Assembly (NCBI GenBank): GCA_030248065.1
Contig: JASAMV010006078.1
Location: 18,396 to 82,395 of the forward strand
DNA: 64,000 nt
Source: Rhynchonema sp. JSB1_4
Taxonomy: Eukaryota; Nematoda; Chromadorea; Monhysterida; Xyalidae
Reading direction: 5' to 3'
A program made the position numbers and the translations under genes. The notes under the pieces were generated by a model that saw only the letters and a list, made by a program, of their open reading frames with translations, made no database searches and was not told the origin of the DNA. Of the stretch, positions 15,591 to 28,600 are shown one piece after another. Numbering within the stretch: position 1 is the stretch's first letter; the number at the start of each line of letters is the position of its first letter.

Positions 15591-17767
15591 ATGACGTGCT
15601 CAAGGCGCTCCGCTGTTTACGCTGTACTGTTGACAACAGCAGTGCTGGCTTTGACGCGGCTCTTGGTTCTGACTGTGCGTCAACGCACGGCTGTCAAGAA
15701 AATTCACGACCAGTTGGTCACTATCAATGTTCTCGAGAACTTGTGGTCACCGCCGGTGGTCAATGAACCGCCGTTCCACACGTACAACAAGTCAAGACAC
15801 ACGCAGCCACGATCGACCACAAGGCACCGTGATGAAGAGACCAGGTTTCGTGTTTTGATAAGTTTCTTGTCGCGTGATTAAATATATAGTCGGATCGCAA
15901 TAACCGTGTGAGAAACACGTGAAGCGTTCCGACTCCACATTTATCCACATGTTGTTCAGGGCCACCGAATCGATCAACCCTGTGTGGGCGTATTTTGATC
16001 CGCGATACTTAAGGATCACCGCGGTAACCATTTCCAACACGAACGCTGGTACAACGATTTATTGTCGCTATTACGAGTTCGTATTTCGATTTATATTCTC
16101 TGTATGCAAGCAACGACAGTGTTATGGTGATGCCCTATACAAAATTAATATGTATTACAGTTGCAGTGGGACGAGTTGCTATTTTTGGCGTAAGGTGATT
16201 GAAAACCGCGAGGGATGATACAGAAAGTTGTGCACGCCCTGAAATATTAAGCATAACACAGTTGTGTGCAGACCAGAAAATGAATTCGAACATTTTCAGT
16301 CATAATGGCACGCAGATCGGAACCGTAGATACGACCAAAATGAGAATCGATTTCCTAATCGATTGTGGCCATGGCGTTTATGCACCATACGTGGCGATCA
16401 GTGAAAGTGGATGGTTGAAGGAAGGAAAAGCTCGGCTCCTGCCAGTCACTGTGCTACCAAACGGTACGTGGCATCCTGGCAGGTATGTACACCAATGCGT
16501 GCACCTGTTGCCACCACTACAGAAAGCTAAGCACATAAAAACAAAAGCTTGAACATAAATTTGTGTTTCAGAACCTCCCACAAGTCCAACATTGAACGTC
16601 TGCATGAATCCATTGTGGGGCAACAGTTTGCACTATCTGGTGTTGCTCCAATTCATCGAGTATTTTCGTATGGTTGGGGCACAACATTTCTTCGTGTATG
16701 TGCGAGAGGTGCAAGACAACGCAACGCAGGCAGTGCTCGACTTCTACCACATGAACAGGGTCATCACGATCATACCGGTGCTACGAAATGACACTGGTGG
16801 GTCCTCGAACTAGTACGCTCAAACGCTTTGTAGGATTACTGCTCTCCAGTTGCTGAAACAATGGATTACAACCTTTGTAGTAGCGTTTCAGATCACAACA
16901 GTTGCGTGGGGCACCTCGACAAACATAATCATGTTCTATGTCTTCACAAAGCTATGCTACAGGACTGCATACTGAGATCAGTCAATCGGTTCACATATAC
17001 GGCCTTAATGGACATGGATGAGCTAATAGTGCCACTGCAGCACAACTCGCTGCTGGAATTGCTCAGGTTAGGAGCAAAGAACAACGGTATTAAGTCTTAG
17101 ATTTTGCTAGTGCCCCACAGTTGATCACGCTGATGTTTACTCTAATATGAAGACCCCCGAAGAAACTACACGTTAATATGAATTAGATATCGCACTCCGT
17201 GTTTTAGGCAGCTCGACGTGCAATGGAATGGAGAGCCTTTGTACTCTGCATTTATGTTCCGTACTAGGTGGGTGACTCGTGTCGATCACACGCCAAGTGG
17301 CGATCACTTGATGAAAGTGACCGACGTGGAACTGTCCGATTTCGTGTGGCAGTATTTGCCAGTATTTCGCTACCATAACACGTCGCAAGCGGCACCCCCA
17401 ATGTTTGTGCCCAAGTGCATTGTCAAGCCTGAAAGGGTGAGCTCATCGCTTGGAATCGGTTAGTGTTCATAACGTGTTACTGTGGCTTTGTGCATGCAAC
17501 AATGTTCGACTTCAGATTGCGTACATGGGCGTCCACCTGGTACACTATTCTGTGCATGAAATGAGAAAGGAAGACTTCCTCTACGAAACATATCAGGTCC
17601 AACCAAGAGTGGCCTATACTCGGCATTTCAACAAGGATCGGCGAGACCTTACACGCTTCGGTCAACCGGAATTGACCGATTTCCCGGCGAGATTCGGCAG
17701 CATGCTGCATCGACGAGTGCTGTCGGTCCTGAAGATGATCAGAGAAGATCTGTCAAAACGGAATTAA
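15591..17767 (+). CDS. GT92-B: GT92 family glycosyltransferase
   Basis: Type II membrane glycosyltransferase of roughly 500 aa. Firm exons: 16572-16796, 16850-17066, 17208-17436, 17516-17767, all in phase. Exon 1 starts at 15591 (anchor SAVYAVLLTTAVLALTRLLV) and ends near 15844-15851. A second exon runs from about 15913 to 16077 (FIHMLFRATESINP...YFDPRYLRITAV). A third ends at 16463; its start (16161-16272) I could not settle. GT92 landmarks: YLVLLQFIEYFRMVGAQHFF, VITIIPVLRN, AMLQDCILRSVNRFTYTALM, DXD motif MDMDELIVP, then CIVKPERV and IAYMGVHLVHYSVHE, where the family has its 'GIH...HY' end. The Asp pair of the DXD motif is intact, so it should bind a nucleotide sugar with a metal ion. It is clearly more distant from GT92-A and -D than those are from each other. 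Confidence 0.8.
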
Positions 17768-18132
17768 ATCCGGCAGTCGTTGTACATATGCATCATCGCC
17801 TGAACACTTGTTTTACAGTTACGAAGCGTCTTGTTGCAATTAGTACATTTACGTGTTTTTGCTCATCTGTATTCATGACCGATCGAAGCCAGATGTGACC
17901 TCCAAACTGTGTAAAAGCATTGGCTGAAGACGTTAAGATTTACCAATGTGTTTGACTGTCTGTAGGACCACAACCGTGACAGCACTCCCTCTGAACAGTG
18001 CTGTAGACATTTCAAATAACATTTCCAACTAACGGGCTCCATTTGGGATTCATATTTATGTCTTCTGGTACCTAATTTTCTACCTGGAATAACTTATGTT
18101 CTGAACAAATTCTTCTTCACCGTAGCGGCATG

Positions 18133-18324
18133 TAAAGGCAAACTACGCCAACACGAGCCCGATTTCGGAGTTGGTGCACCAGCAAAACGCAAAGAAAGAG
18201 AAATCTTCATGCACCACGTTGTATTCCACAACGTGTAACGTGTCCCAAATCAGCAGCCACGTATGAATGTTTCACTAGCCTAGCACCTCCGAAATCGGGC
18301 TCGTGTTGATGTAGTTTACCTTTA
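18133..18324. mobile_element. MITE with ~38-bp terminal inverted repeats
   Basis: TAAAGGCAAACTACGCCAAC and ACGAGCCCGATTTCGG at the left end are mirrored at the right by CCGAAATCGGGCTCGT and GTTGATGTAGTTTACCTTTA. Total 192 bp without coding potential. A single related end lies at ~9960-10003. Confidence 0.8.
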
Positions 18325-18524
18325 CTTATGTTTCAAGGATGTTTTCTAAGCATGTGTGCGTTACTGATGCACCTATGTATAAAACGTTCTGACAGATCAG
18401 ACAGTTCTGTGTTTGTTCAGATCGGCAATTTGGTGATGATGGCAATTATATCTAAGACCGAAAAAAATTCAAAAGCTCAGCGTCAGTGTCATCGTGTGGC
18501 TTCGCAATTGATAACTAATCAACA

Positions 18525-18700
18525 AATTATGCTTCTTCCGTGCTGCTTACTGCAGTTGTTCGGAAAGACTCTCTCGTACATAATATAGCACGTAGCAACG
18601 TGCACACGTTTAGCCACTCACAGCACAACATATTGAACGTTAACTACGATTTTTGTGCGACTTTATGCCATTTTAAAAAGTAGCTCTCTGCGACCATGAT
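18525..18700 (+). repeat. Sequence shared with the 3' end of GT92-A (8527-8720)
   Basis: ATGCTTCTTCCGTGCTGCTT, TTCGGAAA and TAGCACGTAGCAACGTGCAC line up in order with ATGCTTTTTATATGCAGCTT, TTCGGAAA and TAGCGCGTGGCAATGCGCAC at 8540-8620. The encoded ends (QLFGKTLSYII here, PSFGKIPA in GT92-A) also correspond. It is either a decayed gene end or a dispersed repeat. Confidence 0.55.
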
Positions 18701-18795
18701 GCTTGCAAAACAACGTCAATTGAGCACACGCGTGTGGTGGCGCTCGTGCCGTAGCGCTTGTCTTCTTCGTAAAACACCAGTGTAAGCGGCAGAGG
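18696..18795 (+). pseudogene. Ghost of the TylF-like anchor exon
   Basis: ATGATGCTTGCAAAACAACG and what follows match the anchor exon of the TylF-like gene (25630-25716), including the GTAAGC 5' splice signal. The reading frame is broken: after LAKQRQLST the hydrophobic stretch is replaced by VWWRSCRSACLL. No matching downstream exons were seen, so this is a partial, non-functional duplicate. Confidence 0.6.
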
Positions 18796-19899
18796 TAGGT
18801 TTTTCAAAGGCAATTCAAGGAACAGTCGACAACAGTTAAAAATAGGCGAACGACAGGAATGACAATTAGGCCGGCATACCAGTGCGGCACGACTGTCAGC
18901 GACGAACTAGTCCACTGACTTGGTGTAGATAGTCACGCGCTGCGATCAGTAAGGTCTTGAATGTTTCATAAAGTGCAAACTTTCGAATGTCGCTTGATGT
19001 TTGACAAAAATTGGACGCGTGAGTTTCACAAAATCTTCAGTAAAATGTCACTTTGTTTGTAGGTCCGAGGGTGTTTTTTTCACGTCTGTTCTACGTTCAT
19101 CCGCTACACGCTTCATCGGCGACATTGGTATGTGTTGTTCCTGTGTTTGCACGGAATTCGGCGACATTTGAGTCGCGTTGGCACTTGTTCTTCTTTAACG
19201 TTTATCACAAGACATTTCCCTCTAGGACGCAAAGAGAAACAGAAGTCGACATAGTGGACAGGTTGGCTTTGAATGAAGGTCGAAATATGTGCTCGCAGCA
19301 ATTAAATTTTTTCAATCATCACATTAAAGCCAGAAATGCTCAGTGGACATAGACACAAAAAACTGCGACTCGCCACAAACGGGGCAATCAGTCAGTAGCT
19401 AGTACTCTTCAAAGACAACTCGAGGAATGTAAGCCCAGCGATAGTGAAAGAGATAACGACGAAAGAGAACGAAAAAATCTTGAACGAGAATGAAAAAAAT
19501 TTAAAAAGGTGTAAAACCAGCCATGGCCACGTTTTCATTAAATACTTTGTTCTTGGTACAGTACAAACCTACATGTAGCGCGCTAATTTTTTTGCTTGTT
19601 CTGCGACGGACAGCAAAATGTGCGCAGAAAGCACGAATTTAGTCGACAGGCTCGAATTTTGGTACTCGTATTCGACTCCATTTCGCAAATGCAGAAGCAG
19701 AATCTGGAAATACATACATAGGCAACTACAATTTGGAGCTAAACTGCGCAAACGGGAACACGGATTCGTAGATGGCGGAATTGTTAAACATTCAACTCCG
19801 GTTGCTGATTTGGGTTGTGGCGATTCATTCGTCACTTTCGTTTTCAATGCACAGCCACTACGTTAATCGGTCTTAAGTCCATAAGAGTGTGAGCTATCT

Positions 19900-22800
19900 C
19901 TATTTTAGAAGCCGAACCACCTGAACATGGCTCGTTAAGATTTCAAAAAGAGAGATAAAATTATCAGGTTCAATGTAGTGCTCAATAATGTGTAAAATTT
20001 CCCAGATGAGCAGTTGAGTTCCACTCGCTTGAAACACCCTCATGATGACTAATGCACGAACTACCTCGCTGGGTTCCACGAGTTGCGTGTGGTGCTGAGG
20101 CGTCAGATAGTGTGACACAAAATGGATCGAGTTGCGGTCAACCGTCTCTGGTCGCACGATCATTTTGGATCGTGAATTAATGCGAAACACCTGAAGTAAA
20201 CCGAGCCTGGGGCGGGAGTCGGTCCGGCCTGAAGCACTTGCTGACACGAGACGAACTAACATGAGATCTGCGCACCGTTGTGTTGGCAACAGTTTTCAAC
20301 TTGGACACGAAGCCCTTGGCGTAGCGATCGCGCCTGGCCCGTTGCTCGCGCTGAGTTCTGTTTTGACTATATTCAAAACGCATCAGAGCACTGTCGATGT
20401 AGCGATTAAGCGTGCTGTCAGTTCTGTGATGAACACAAAGTGAATGTTTCAGGTTTAGCCTTGTCAGCAAACATTAATTTACAGAACTATTTTCACCAGT
20501 CTTTGGTTACCGGCCGAGTCGAAAATCTCACAGTACCTGATGATGGGTTGGTATTCCATGATCACTTCATTCCTGTCGGCGAACACGTGAAGAATCTGCC
20601 ATCCGCCAACATTTGCATTTGCCTTCGATTGCGACGTTATGAAGTTGGTCAGCCAGAATCGGTTTAGGGAAAGCCTCTTTTGAGGCATAAGAAACTCGTC
20701 TGTGTCAATGTAGCCCACGAACTGAGCCACACCTGAGAAATGACCAGCAATTGTGTTTGATTGACATTAGGTGAAATTCACAAGACCTGGTCAAGCTCCA
20801 TTGCATCAACCAGCGTGAAGGCCGGTTTCCGGTGGGGCGTCACGTCAGCGTCACGTGACTTCGCCATGCAGAGCGAAAATGCGCCACGGCCCCAACGGCG
20901 TCACCGTTGACGTTTGCCCTAACGTGGCGGCAAGGATCTGCGTCACCGCCGCGGTACAGCAGATCACGCACTGTTTTATCGATATCTCCAACTCAGATAT
21001 TCGTTTATTCATTGTTTGATGGCATAATGATTTGCTGCACATGTTTACTTACAGCTGAAACGCTTGGCTACACCTCAGAAACAGAAAAGCAAGAAAATGC
21101 TGAGATTATCAGAATTGCTCAAAAAGCCCACTTGACAGCGTGAACTGCGGCGCTGACGCTGTTGTTGTAATCCTTTATAACTCACCTGCGGCACTGCTGG
21201 TGACGCGTCACGTGACGTGGACGTTGACGTCAAACTGGAAGCAAGCCTTGACACCGAAACATCTGACTTGGAACGTTGACGTTTTGGTTGATGGTCAGCT
21301 AAACTGTCTTGTTGATTCCACCATTAACATGACCTCTAACCGGCGTTTTCCGCATATAAAGGGCTCTGTTCCATTAGTTGCATGTCCAATTTAACGTTAG
21401 AGCGCTCTTTGCAAAGAAGAACGCGAAGTTTTCAGAAACATATTTGTGTCAATGTCCAAAATTACTATCATTCCAGAAGAAGCTTACTTACCAGTCAATC
21501 TGAGCTCACAGTCGCTCATTTCCATAAACATAACGTTGCAGCAATTCTGCACATCCGGTTTTAGAAATAGCATTTTTTGCATCGGTGGACCGTTGCGGAC
21601 TGAATATCGCACGTGATGGGCATGATCGACTCTGACTTGGTTTGCGAGTACATATTCTCCAGATTGGCATGTCTACTGCATAACTTCATATGGACACAAT
21701 TCGGAAGGTAAGAGCTGATCTTGCGTTTCAAAACCTTACAAAAATTTGATTTCAATAGCTTTTCAGTTGTTAGAATGTAAATTAACTGCGCACAGTTTGC
21801 GGCACATGTTCATCTCCATTAAGATCAGGTGAAATTGTGCCCATATAAAATTGTTCACTTTCCTTTGATCTGCTGTGGTGAATGGATGCGAAACATTTCC
21901 AATTGAAAACGGACGTCAGAATTGCTGTAACGATAGATGCTCGGTAGGAAATGGCCTGGGACTCTGCGTTCGACACTTCCACTTCATCAACTTCAGCGTA
22001 CATACGTAGAATTTGGCTGACCACGGCGGACGTCGAGAATAAGTAAAACTAGAAATGCAAAGATTGTGTGCTGCACGTATGCCTAGTGTTCGAACTTCTC
22101 CTGCAGTACTTCAAAACCAATTTTCTTTCAGACCCTAAACTGGGGCCCAAACTATACAGTGCGTGGAGTTCAACTGACATATGTAAATGTGAGAGGTGTA
22201 GGATCCAGTCGGACCCGAGTTCACCGCTCAACAGTTTTGTGGCTACTTCTGAGTCGCGATACTGATTTGGGGCCAAAAAAGGGGAGATACCGTGGTACCG
22301 TAGCCAGGATTTTGGGGAGCCCATTTGGGGCACAGTGGATAAATTTGTGGGGGAGATACTGAGTCCTCACGGGAACTGAGTTTTTTCTGCACTAAGCTAT
22401 ATTAAATATGCCTAAATTGTGCGAAGCGCGCAAAAATTTGCACTTGATCGATGTTTATACATTTTTTCAGCAAAAAGTTACTTTTTGGGGTGACAACTGA
22501 AAAAGTGTGGGACCCAGCGTACCAGGAAGGAGGAGATAGTATACCTGAGCGCACGGGAAACATACTGTACCGGCGAGAGGAAGATACTATACGTTTGGGG
22601 GTCACCAACGTCTGAAACACTGAAAATTCAGCTGCCTGATTGACGGCGGTTGTTCCTGCGCTCACAGAGCTCAAGCATCCAGCGGCCACGTTTAAGCATT
22701 GCGACAAGCAAAACACGTCACACTTCACGTGCACGTGACATACCGCAACACGCTTGAAGTTTGGCAACAGCGCCCGCTCCCCCAGAATACACATACTGCT

Positions 22801-23483
22801 GTCAAGAATATAAATCTTTTTTCAACGGCTTAATGAACCTGAAACTTTTCGACTCCGGCAAACTTGTAAAACTCCAGAAACAGAATGAGTGCCATAAAGT
22901 CGTTGTAGTTGCTGTACAGCGGTGTCAAGCACACGTCGAGCACACGTTCAAACTTGTCGGGTCTGACCGGACGTATCGGCACAACTGGCAACGTGCAGCT
23001 GCCACGAAACAGTCGTTGGCTCCGGGTGAGTGGCGTGAATGGCAAGATGGCTTCAATTGTAATGTTGATCTCAGTCCCAGTGGCATTCTCGGCGCCTTCC
23101 AAATTCGTCATGGGACAAACGATAAAGTTCGAATAGTATGGCAATGACTGGGGAATTGCGCTGTGTGCGCTGAATGGGTTCATCGGCAACAACTTGCCAT
23201 CGACTGACTCCGGCATGTTCGCACTCCGGCATTTGATGGAGCTGTTGCAGAAATCGACACATCTCAGCTGCACTCGGATCGCGGGAGCGTCTAGTCGCCG
23301 ATCGAGATAAGCGGGTCCGGCAAATCGTATGATGTCCGGACGCTCACTACATACAGAGCTCACCACTGATGTTTGACTGGTCCAACCGAAGACGTTGAAT
23401 TTGATCGCGCAGCTCACCGCGAGACACACAAGTACGCAGCTCGAGGTAAGCACTGATCTGCTTGAGCAACGCTGCACTTTCAT
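19900..23483 (-). CDS. GT92-C: GT92 family glycosyltransferase
   Basis: Type II glycosyltransferase on the minus strand. Exons read 5' to 3': 23483-22839 (215 codons; anchor SVLTSSCVLVCLAVSCAI, ending in VCLTPLYSNYNDFMAL and LEFYKFAGVEKFQ); 22048 to about 21950 (FYLFSTSAVVSQILRMYAEV); probable 21546-21492 (VMFMEMSDCELRL); 20732-20566 (GVAQFVGYIDTDEFLMP); 20190 onward (KMIVRPETVDRNSIHFVSHY, QLVEPSE). The last could stop at a 5' splice site at 20065 or read on to a stop at 19900; I show the latter. Joins after 22839, 21492 and 20566 are in phase. The DXD motif (DTD) is intact and VRPETVD...IHFV matches the family's conserved C-terminal part well. The end of the second exon is unresolved, so one short exon could be missing. 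It converges on GT92-B. Confidence 0.75.
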
Positions 23484-25629
23484 AGCTTGTTGTATGAGTG
23501 TATTTGTGTGACATATTCTTGCGTTGTAACACATGCGTCCATTCAAGGTCGTAAAATTGGACCATTCTGTAGCAGGTGCAAAGCGCTCGCCGCGTGTAAT
23601 CAGTTCAAGGAAATAAACTTTCGAGCGCACTGAAGTGCAATCAAGTGACAATGGCCAGTCAATTTGCGCTAATGTCAACACAAAAACGCCTTGCTCTTGC
23701 ACGTGCGCCGCACCTGTCGCTCGGGTCGGAGATACGGCATCCCAATAGCGGATTCAGGGGCATAGGGGCCTAGGACCCGTTTCCATGTGTCTAAAATCGC
23801 AGGATTTTACACTAATATGCGCTTCAAAGGTCCGAAAACCTTGTGCTTCGTGCGTCACACCCATCTCAGTGAAATTTGGCTGTCGTGCATGCAAAAAGTC
23901 GCCTTTTCTGGCTCTCCTCGCGCTCATATTTTGGGTGGTATTTGGTTGGGATCCCTGAATGAAAACAAGCACTGGATAAAAACGATTTTTGAAAAATCAA
24001 GCAGGCACAAGATTAAATGACTTTTGTGATTTGCCCCCGCCCTTTGCTGAAAGCTGGATCCGACACTGCAGCATCCGCACCTGCTGTTGGGGTGTATGTC
24101 CCACACCACCTCCGTCTACTGGTAGATCACAAAGCCTGAGCTTGTTACACAAGGTTTATTTCTTTTTCCCGGAGCAAAGGACGACGGACCATGCAATGCC
24201 AGGTACAAAGAGGGACGGTGCACTTTGTAACAACGTAACAGCCGTAAACGTTTGTGATGCAAACAGGTCCGCGTTATTTCAGGATCATAGAGGAACCTTG
24301 ATCGCAATAGCGACGCAGATCAAGTGGGTAGCACTTTTGTGAGCACAACAGAAACCGATTCTGAATTATGGACCAAGGTAACCAACGAAATGCTTCACCT
24401 GTGCAACAACAAGGATGTTGTGCATGCTATTATTCGCAGACCTTATCTGCTCACGTTTTATATAGGACGTTAATCCTTATTCAGCCTTTCTTTCTGACGA
24501 AATCAGCGATTTTTTTGTCAGTATTGTATGCAAATTATATGGAAAGAATGTGTGCACTGCCCCACAAAACAGCAAACTGAAACCAAAAACACATTCATTC
24601 AAAACGGATGAAAACATAAAAGATGATATGCCTCCCTCCCTTTGCCATTTCTGTTTATGCATTTTCATCTTATGCATTACGGTAAGTTGTTCTATCCTTT
24701 TAGGTCATTCGACCACTACATCTTTTGGAAATGTTCCCTTAATTATCACTCGTAAATATATATAAACAATGATGCCGCTGTTTGTTCATAATAGAAGGGA
24801 AAACCTTGAGGCATGTGTACATGTTACTTATAAATCGGCAGCGCGCTCTGTGACAGGAATTTCAATTGGCTAATTTTTCATACTTTTCGTTAGTTGATTT
24901 TTCGTTTATTTCTTTCCTGTTTGATATTATCGTATTGCACCTGATAAGAGTCAACCATGTATTCTATTGTTGTCCAGTCACCAGATGCAAATGCATCTCA
25001 CCGCTGTCTAATGACCACCAGCGTACAATTCTGTTGTTGATGTTGATCTGATGATAACTTTCCAGCATGCAGACACTGGACTCAATCCAAAATATCGTAA
25101 CATGTTTACGCAAAACTCCACAAGCAAGGTGTTCCGAGGACAGTGGCAGGCGTTCAGCGAAATATCGTCTGTGGAAAATTTTACGCACTCCGTTATTGGT
25201 AATCACAGCCTAGAGAGTCTGTGAATTTGCTTTCAGTTCTCAGCCCAGCGAGTAGTTCACGATTTTACCTGCAACACCAATCCCGACTGGTTGATTGAGG
25301 TATGTCCAACCTGCCAGTTTGACACATCAGCTTCATCAATGCGCTGATCGACTCACTAGTGGAATCAATCATGCGCTGCACATGGCGACTTTTGGTGCGT
25401 TATACCTTATGCATAAACTACGTATGTGCTGTACAGCACTTGAATATTTCTCCAATTTGTAAATCCTTTGACGCTTGACTTGGGCTTCTCAAAATTTTCC
25501 CAACAAAAGTCTCTCCAATCGCTAAACAGCTAAGGATTGCCGTAGTCAGCTACTTTTTCAATCGCCGCCAGGGTTTATATCCACCACAGTATTCACCACA
25601 GTTTTGAATCCGTCAACATTCAGATTCAA
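23484..25629. other. Spacer between divergent GT92-C and TylF-like gene
   Basis: Two possible exons sit at 25064-25194 and 25235-25290 (separate entry). The rest shows no gene. As the spacer between divergent genes it should contain both promoters, but I see no clear motif. Confidence 0.45.
25064..25290 (+). other. Possible orphan exons, function unknown
   Basis: An open stretch from ATG 25064 (QTLDSIQNIVTCLRKTPQAR) reaches a 5' splice site at TTG/GTAATC. After a very short gap comes a 3' splice site (CTTTCAG) and FSAQRVVHDFTCNTNPDWLI ending at a strong GTATGT. Phases agree, but the intron would be only ~40 nt and no partner exon follows. The TPQARC portion faintly resembles the METTL24 N-terminal region. 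This may be a gene fragment or chance. Confidence 0.22.
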
Positions 25630-28600
25630 ATGATCCTTGCAAAACAACGTCAACTGAGCACGCCCGTGGTAGTGGCATTCGCTGTCGTATCGATGATTTG
25701 CTTAGCAACGTTGATTGTAAGCAGCAGACGTTGACGTTCTTTCACTTGACCGGTTCGTTCAATCAAGAAAATTGCGTTTTCAGTCACTTGTTAGGATTGA
25801 AATCAAACGTCACGAAAATGAACGGTGGCGAACCGTCAACGGACCGACAAGCGACAAGCATGACGGTTAGTAGTAATCTTGACCACAGGGTTGGGCAAAA
25901 ACGTTTTTGTTAAAAAACCTGTTTTTAAGAAAAACGTTTTTGATAATTTTTTTTAATTTTTCGCTGGAATAATGTCATAAAACGTCAAAAATGGCCTTTT
26001 GGCGGTTATTTTTTGTTATATTTTCCTCAAGGATCGAAAAAGTTTCTTCACAGAATCACTTTTGGGGCATGTATTTGGTATCTAAGATGCCCCAAATAAT
26101 GTTATTATACCTTCCCGTGATATGAGACACAATATGCATGTACCTACGTGGTACTCTGATGTCAGACTCCATCGGACAGCTAGCTCTAAGTTGGTCAGAT
26201 ACGACAGACTGAGCGACCCGACATGTGTTTATGCTGCTTATTAGCTGTGGTTTATGAGCAGATCTTGCTTATTCGACCACGAACTATAGTGTCTGATATT
26301 GGTCGCACAATGACTTTATAAGAATTGGTCAAATTTATTTCCTGAATCGTGAAGCAGGAAAGTGACGCGGCAGTGAAACTGCGTTGCGCGATCACACACA
26401 AAGAATGCAGTCAGTAGAATGTTTCAGACCCGCAGCAACGTGGGTGTTTACCAGGTTATTTTCAGATGAAAATGTTTTGGTGAGAATCACAAGCAGCATA
26501 GTGGTTAAGAGTGACTGAACGTGGAAATCCGGACTGATTTGATGAATTCTTATATGGTCATTGGGCGACCAATACCGCAGAGCAACAATCATCGGTCCAT
26601 GTCAAGCACAGACTGTTGGATCGCACCGATATGACGTAAACACCCTTCATAAGTGATACAAACCAAGTCACAAAAGTGATTTGTCTATCAAAATTGCAGT
26701 TTTTCGCGTTTTTTCTGGCAAATTTGTACAAGTTTCCCCGAATCTGAGACTTTTAAAAAAAATTGTAAAAAAACCTTGTTTGAATTTTTTTTCCAACCTT
26801 GCTTTACCTGCACTGCGTATTGGGTCACACGTATCATCGCATCATCTCGTGATTGTGTGATCGGCGGACGCGCATAGTACTAACTGAAAAGTGAGTGATT
26901 GTTTATTGTGAAGAACTTGAATTCCAGAGTGTATGCATTGTCTTGCGTGGGAAACCCAACTGAACAGACAGGGAAGTAACTGGCAACACGAAGAACTAAT
27001 ACGTAAGATGTATGTTGACCTCGTTAAGATGACTGTTACCGGCTACGCTATAAAAACGGCTGCTGTCACAGTGGGTACGTGATATTGTTGCTATGGTCAG
27101 TCGTATCATATTTTCATTATCATTTCTCGATTCAGGTGCCAGGCAGCAGATTAAACCGTTTGATGATGAAACACGTTATTTTGGTGCAGATTGGCCTTCG
27201 TACGGCTATGCTATGACAGGTGCGCCTTTTTTGGTCCAAAATCCAACTGGAATTCAATGTGCTTGTTTATTTGACATGGCAAGAATGTTCCTGTTTGGAA
27301 AAATACAGCCAAGCAGAGCCTGAATTTGATGTACAGTAGATGAAAGTCTTTTGCATTTTTTCATGATAAATTACCAATCGGCTGGTTGTCCAGCTGATAA
27401 AGATTATGCGAACTGTTACCTGCGTGTGATTCGTGCGATACTGCTTATTTAGTTTCCGTCTGTCAGAGCTAAGCTTTATGCCCCCTTTGGCCTATCGCAT
27501 TAACTCAACGCGAGTGTCAATGAGCAGCAACATGGATTAATGGATAAAGAGCTTCGTTAGGTTTCGATCTCCATGGGTAGCTGTTTGCTTTGCAGGCATG
27601 GCCAGAGTGAACCATTTAGAATGGATGATGGAAACCGTTATTCGAGAGAAAATCGAAGGCGATTTCATAGAGTGCGGTGTGTGGCGCGGAGGCATGTACA
27701 TTCATTTATTGCCTTTTACGGGTACGAATATGACAAATTTTGTGGCAACTTCTCAAGTCCGCGCAGGAACATCAATTGTGGCCCGAGCAGTTATCGTTTC
27801 CCTGCAGTCTGACAAGAAAGTGTACGTGGCCGATTCATTCCAAGGGCTGCCAAATGCATCGCTGACAATCGATGATGATCGCTATAGGTGCACACATATA
27901 CTTTTTGCATTTTGGGATTGCGGGCAGCAGGGCAAATCGCCATCGTAAATAACAATACTTGTAGCACATACTCCTATCTGCGGGTCGCGGTCGACGAAGT
28001 CAAGAACCATTTTCGACGTTTTCACCTGCTCGATGAGAAACTGGCACGTCCAATTTTTCGGCGCTTTGAACTAAACTACCATCCATATCTTCAGCCTTGC
28101 GTTACAGGTTATTTTCCTGCGAGGATACTTTTCGCAAAGCATGCCCGTGGCGCGTGAGCGAATCCAAAGGCTTTCAGGTAATTCGTGCATGCAGATGTCT
28201 TCCATTGTTTCATAAAGCAACCAAGGTTTACTTTATCCCCCATTTGGCATGAATGACTCGCCCGTGGGGCAACAGTTTCTTGTTTCACACGCCGTGACGT
28301 CACAACATATTTTGTGTTTTCGTTTGCTTCCAGTTCTGCGTCTGGATGGCGACATGTACGAGTCGTGTTTCGATGTGATCAACAACCTCTACGATCGATT
28401 GTCCATCAACGGATTTGTGGTTGTCGACGACTGGGCCGGATTCGAGTGCAAACAGGCGATTGAGGTGGGCCACCGAACGCATGTGGTAACTGTGCGATAA
28501 TTCGTGTATGGCGCGTGAATTTGGTTCCTGGTTACCCGACCAGCGCTCTTCCACTCTATTGCCAGTGTGAATGCGGGAAACGAATAACAGAAATACTCAC

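Larger units (their letters stand above)
17768..19899. other. Gap between convergent GT92-B and GT92-C
   Basis: Holds the MITE at 18133-18324, the sequence at 18525-18700 shared with the 3' end of GT92-A, and a ghost of the TylF anchor exon at 18696. Frames at 19053-19352 and 19618-19866 (+) are open for 99 and 82 codons but show no family I recognise. Confidence 0.45.

Noticed and set aside
22830..23702. 290-codon start for GT92-C upstream of 23483
   Set aside because: The extra N-terminal part lacks an anchor-first layout; Met at 23483 directly before the hydrophobic segment fits the other genes better.
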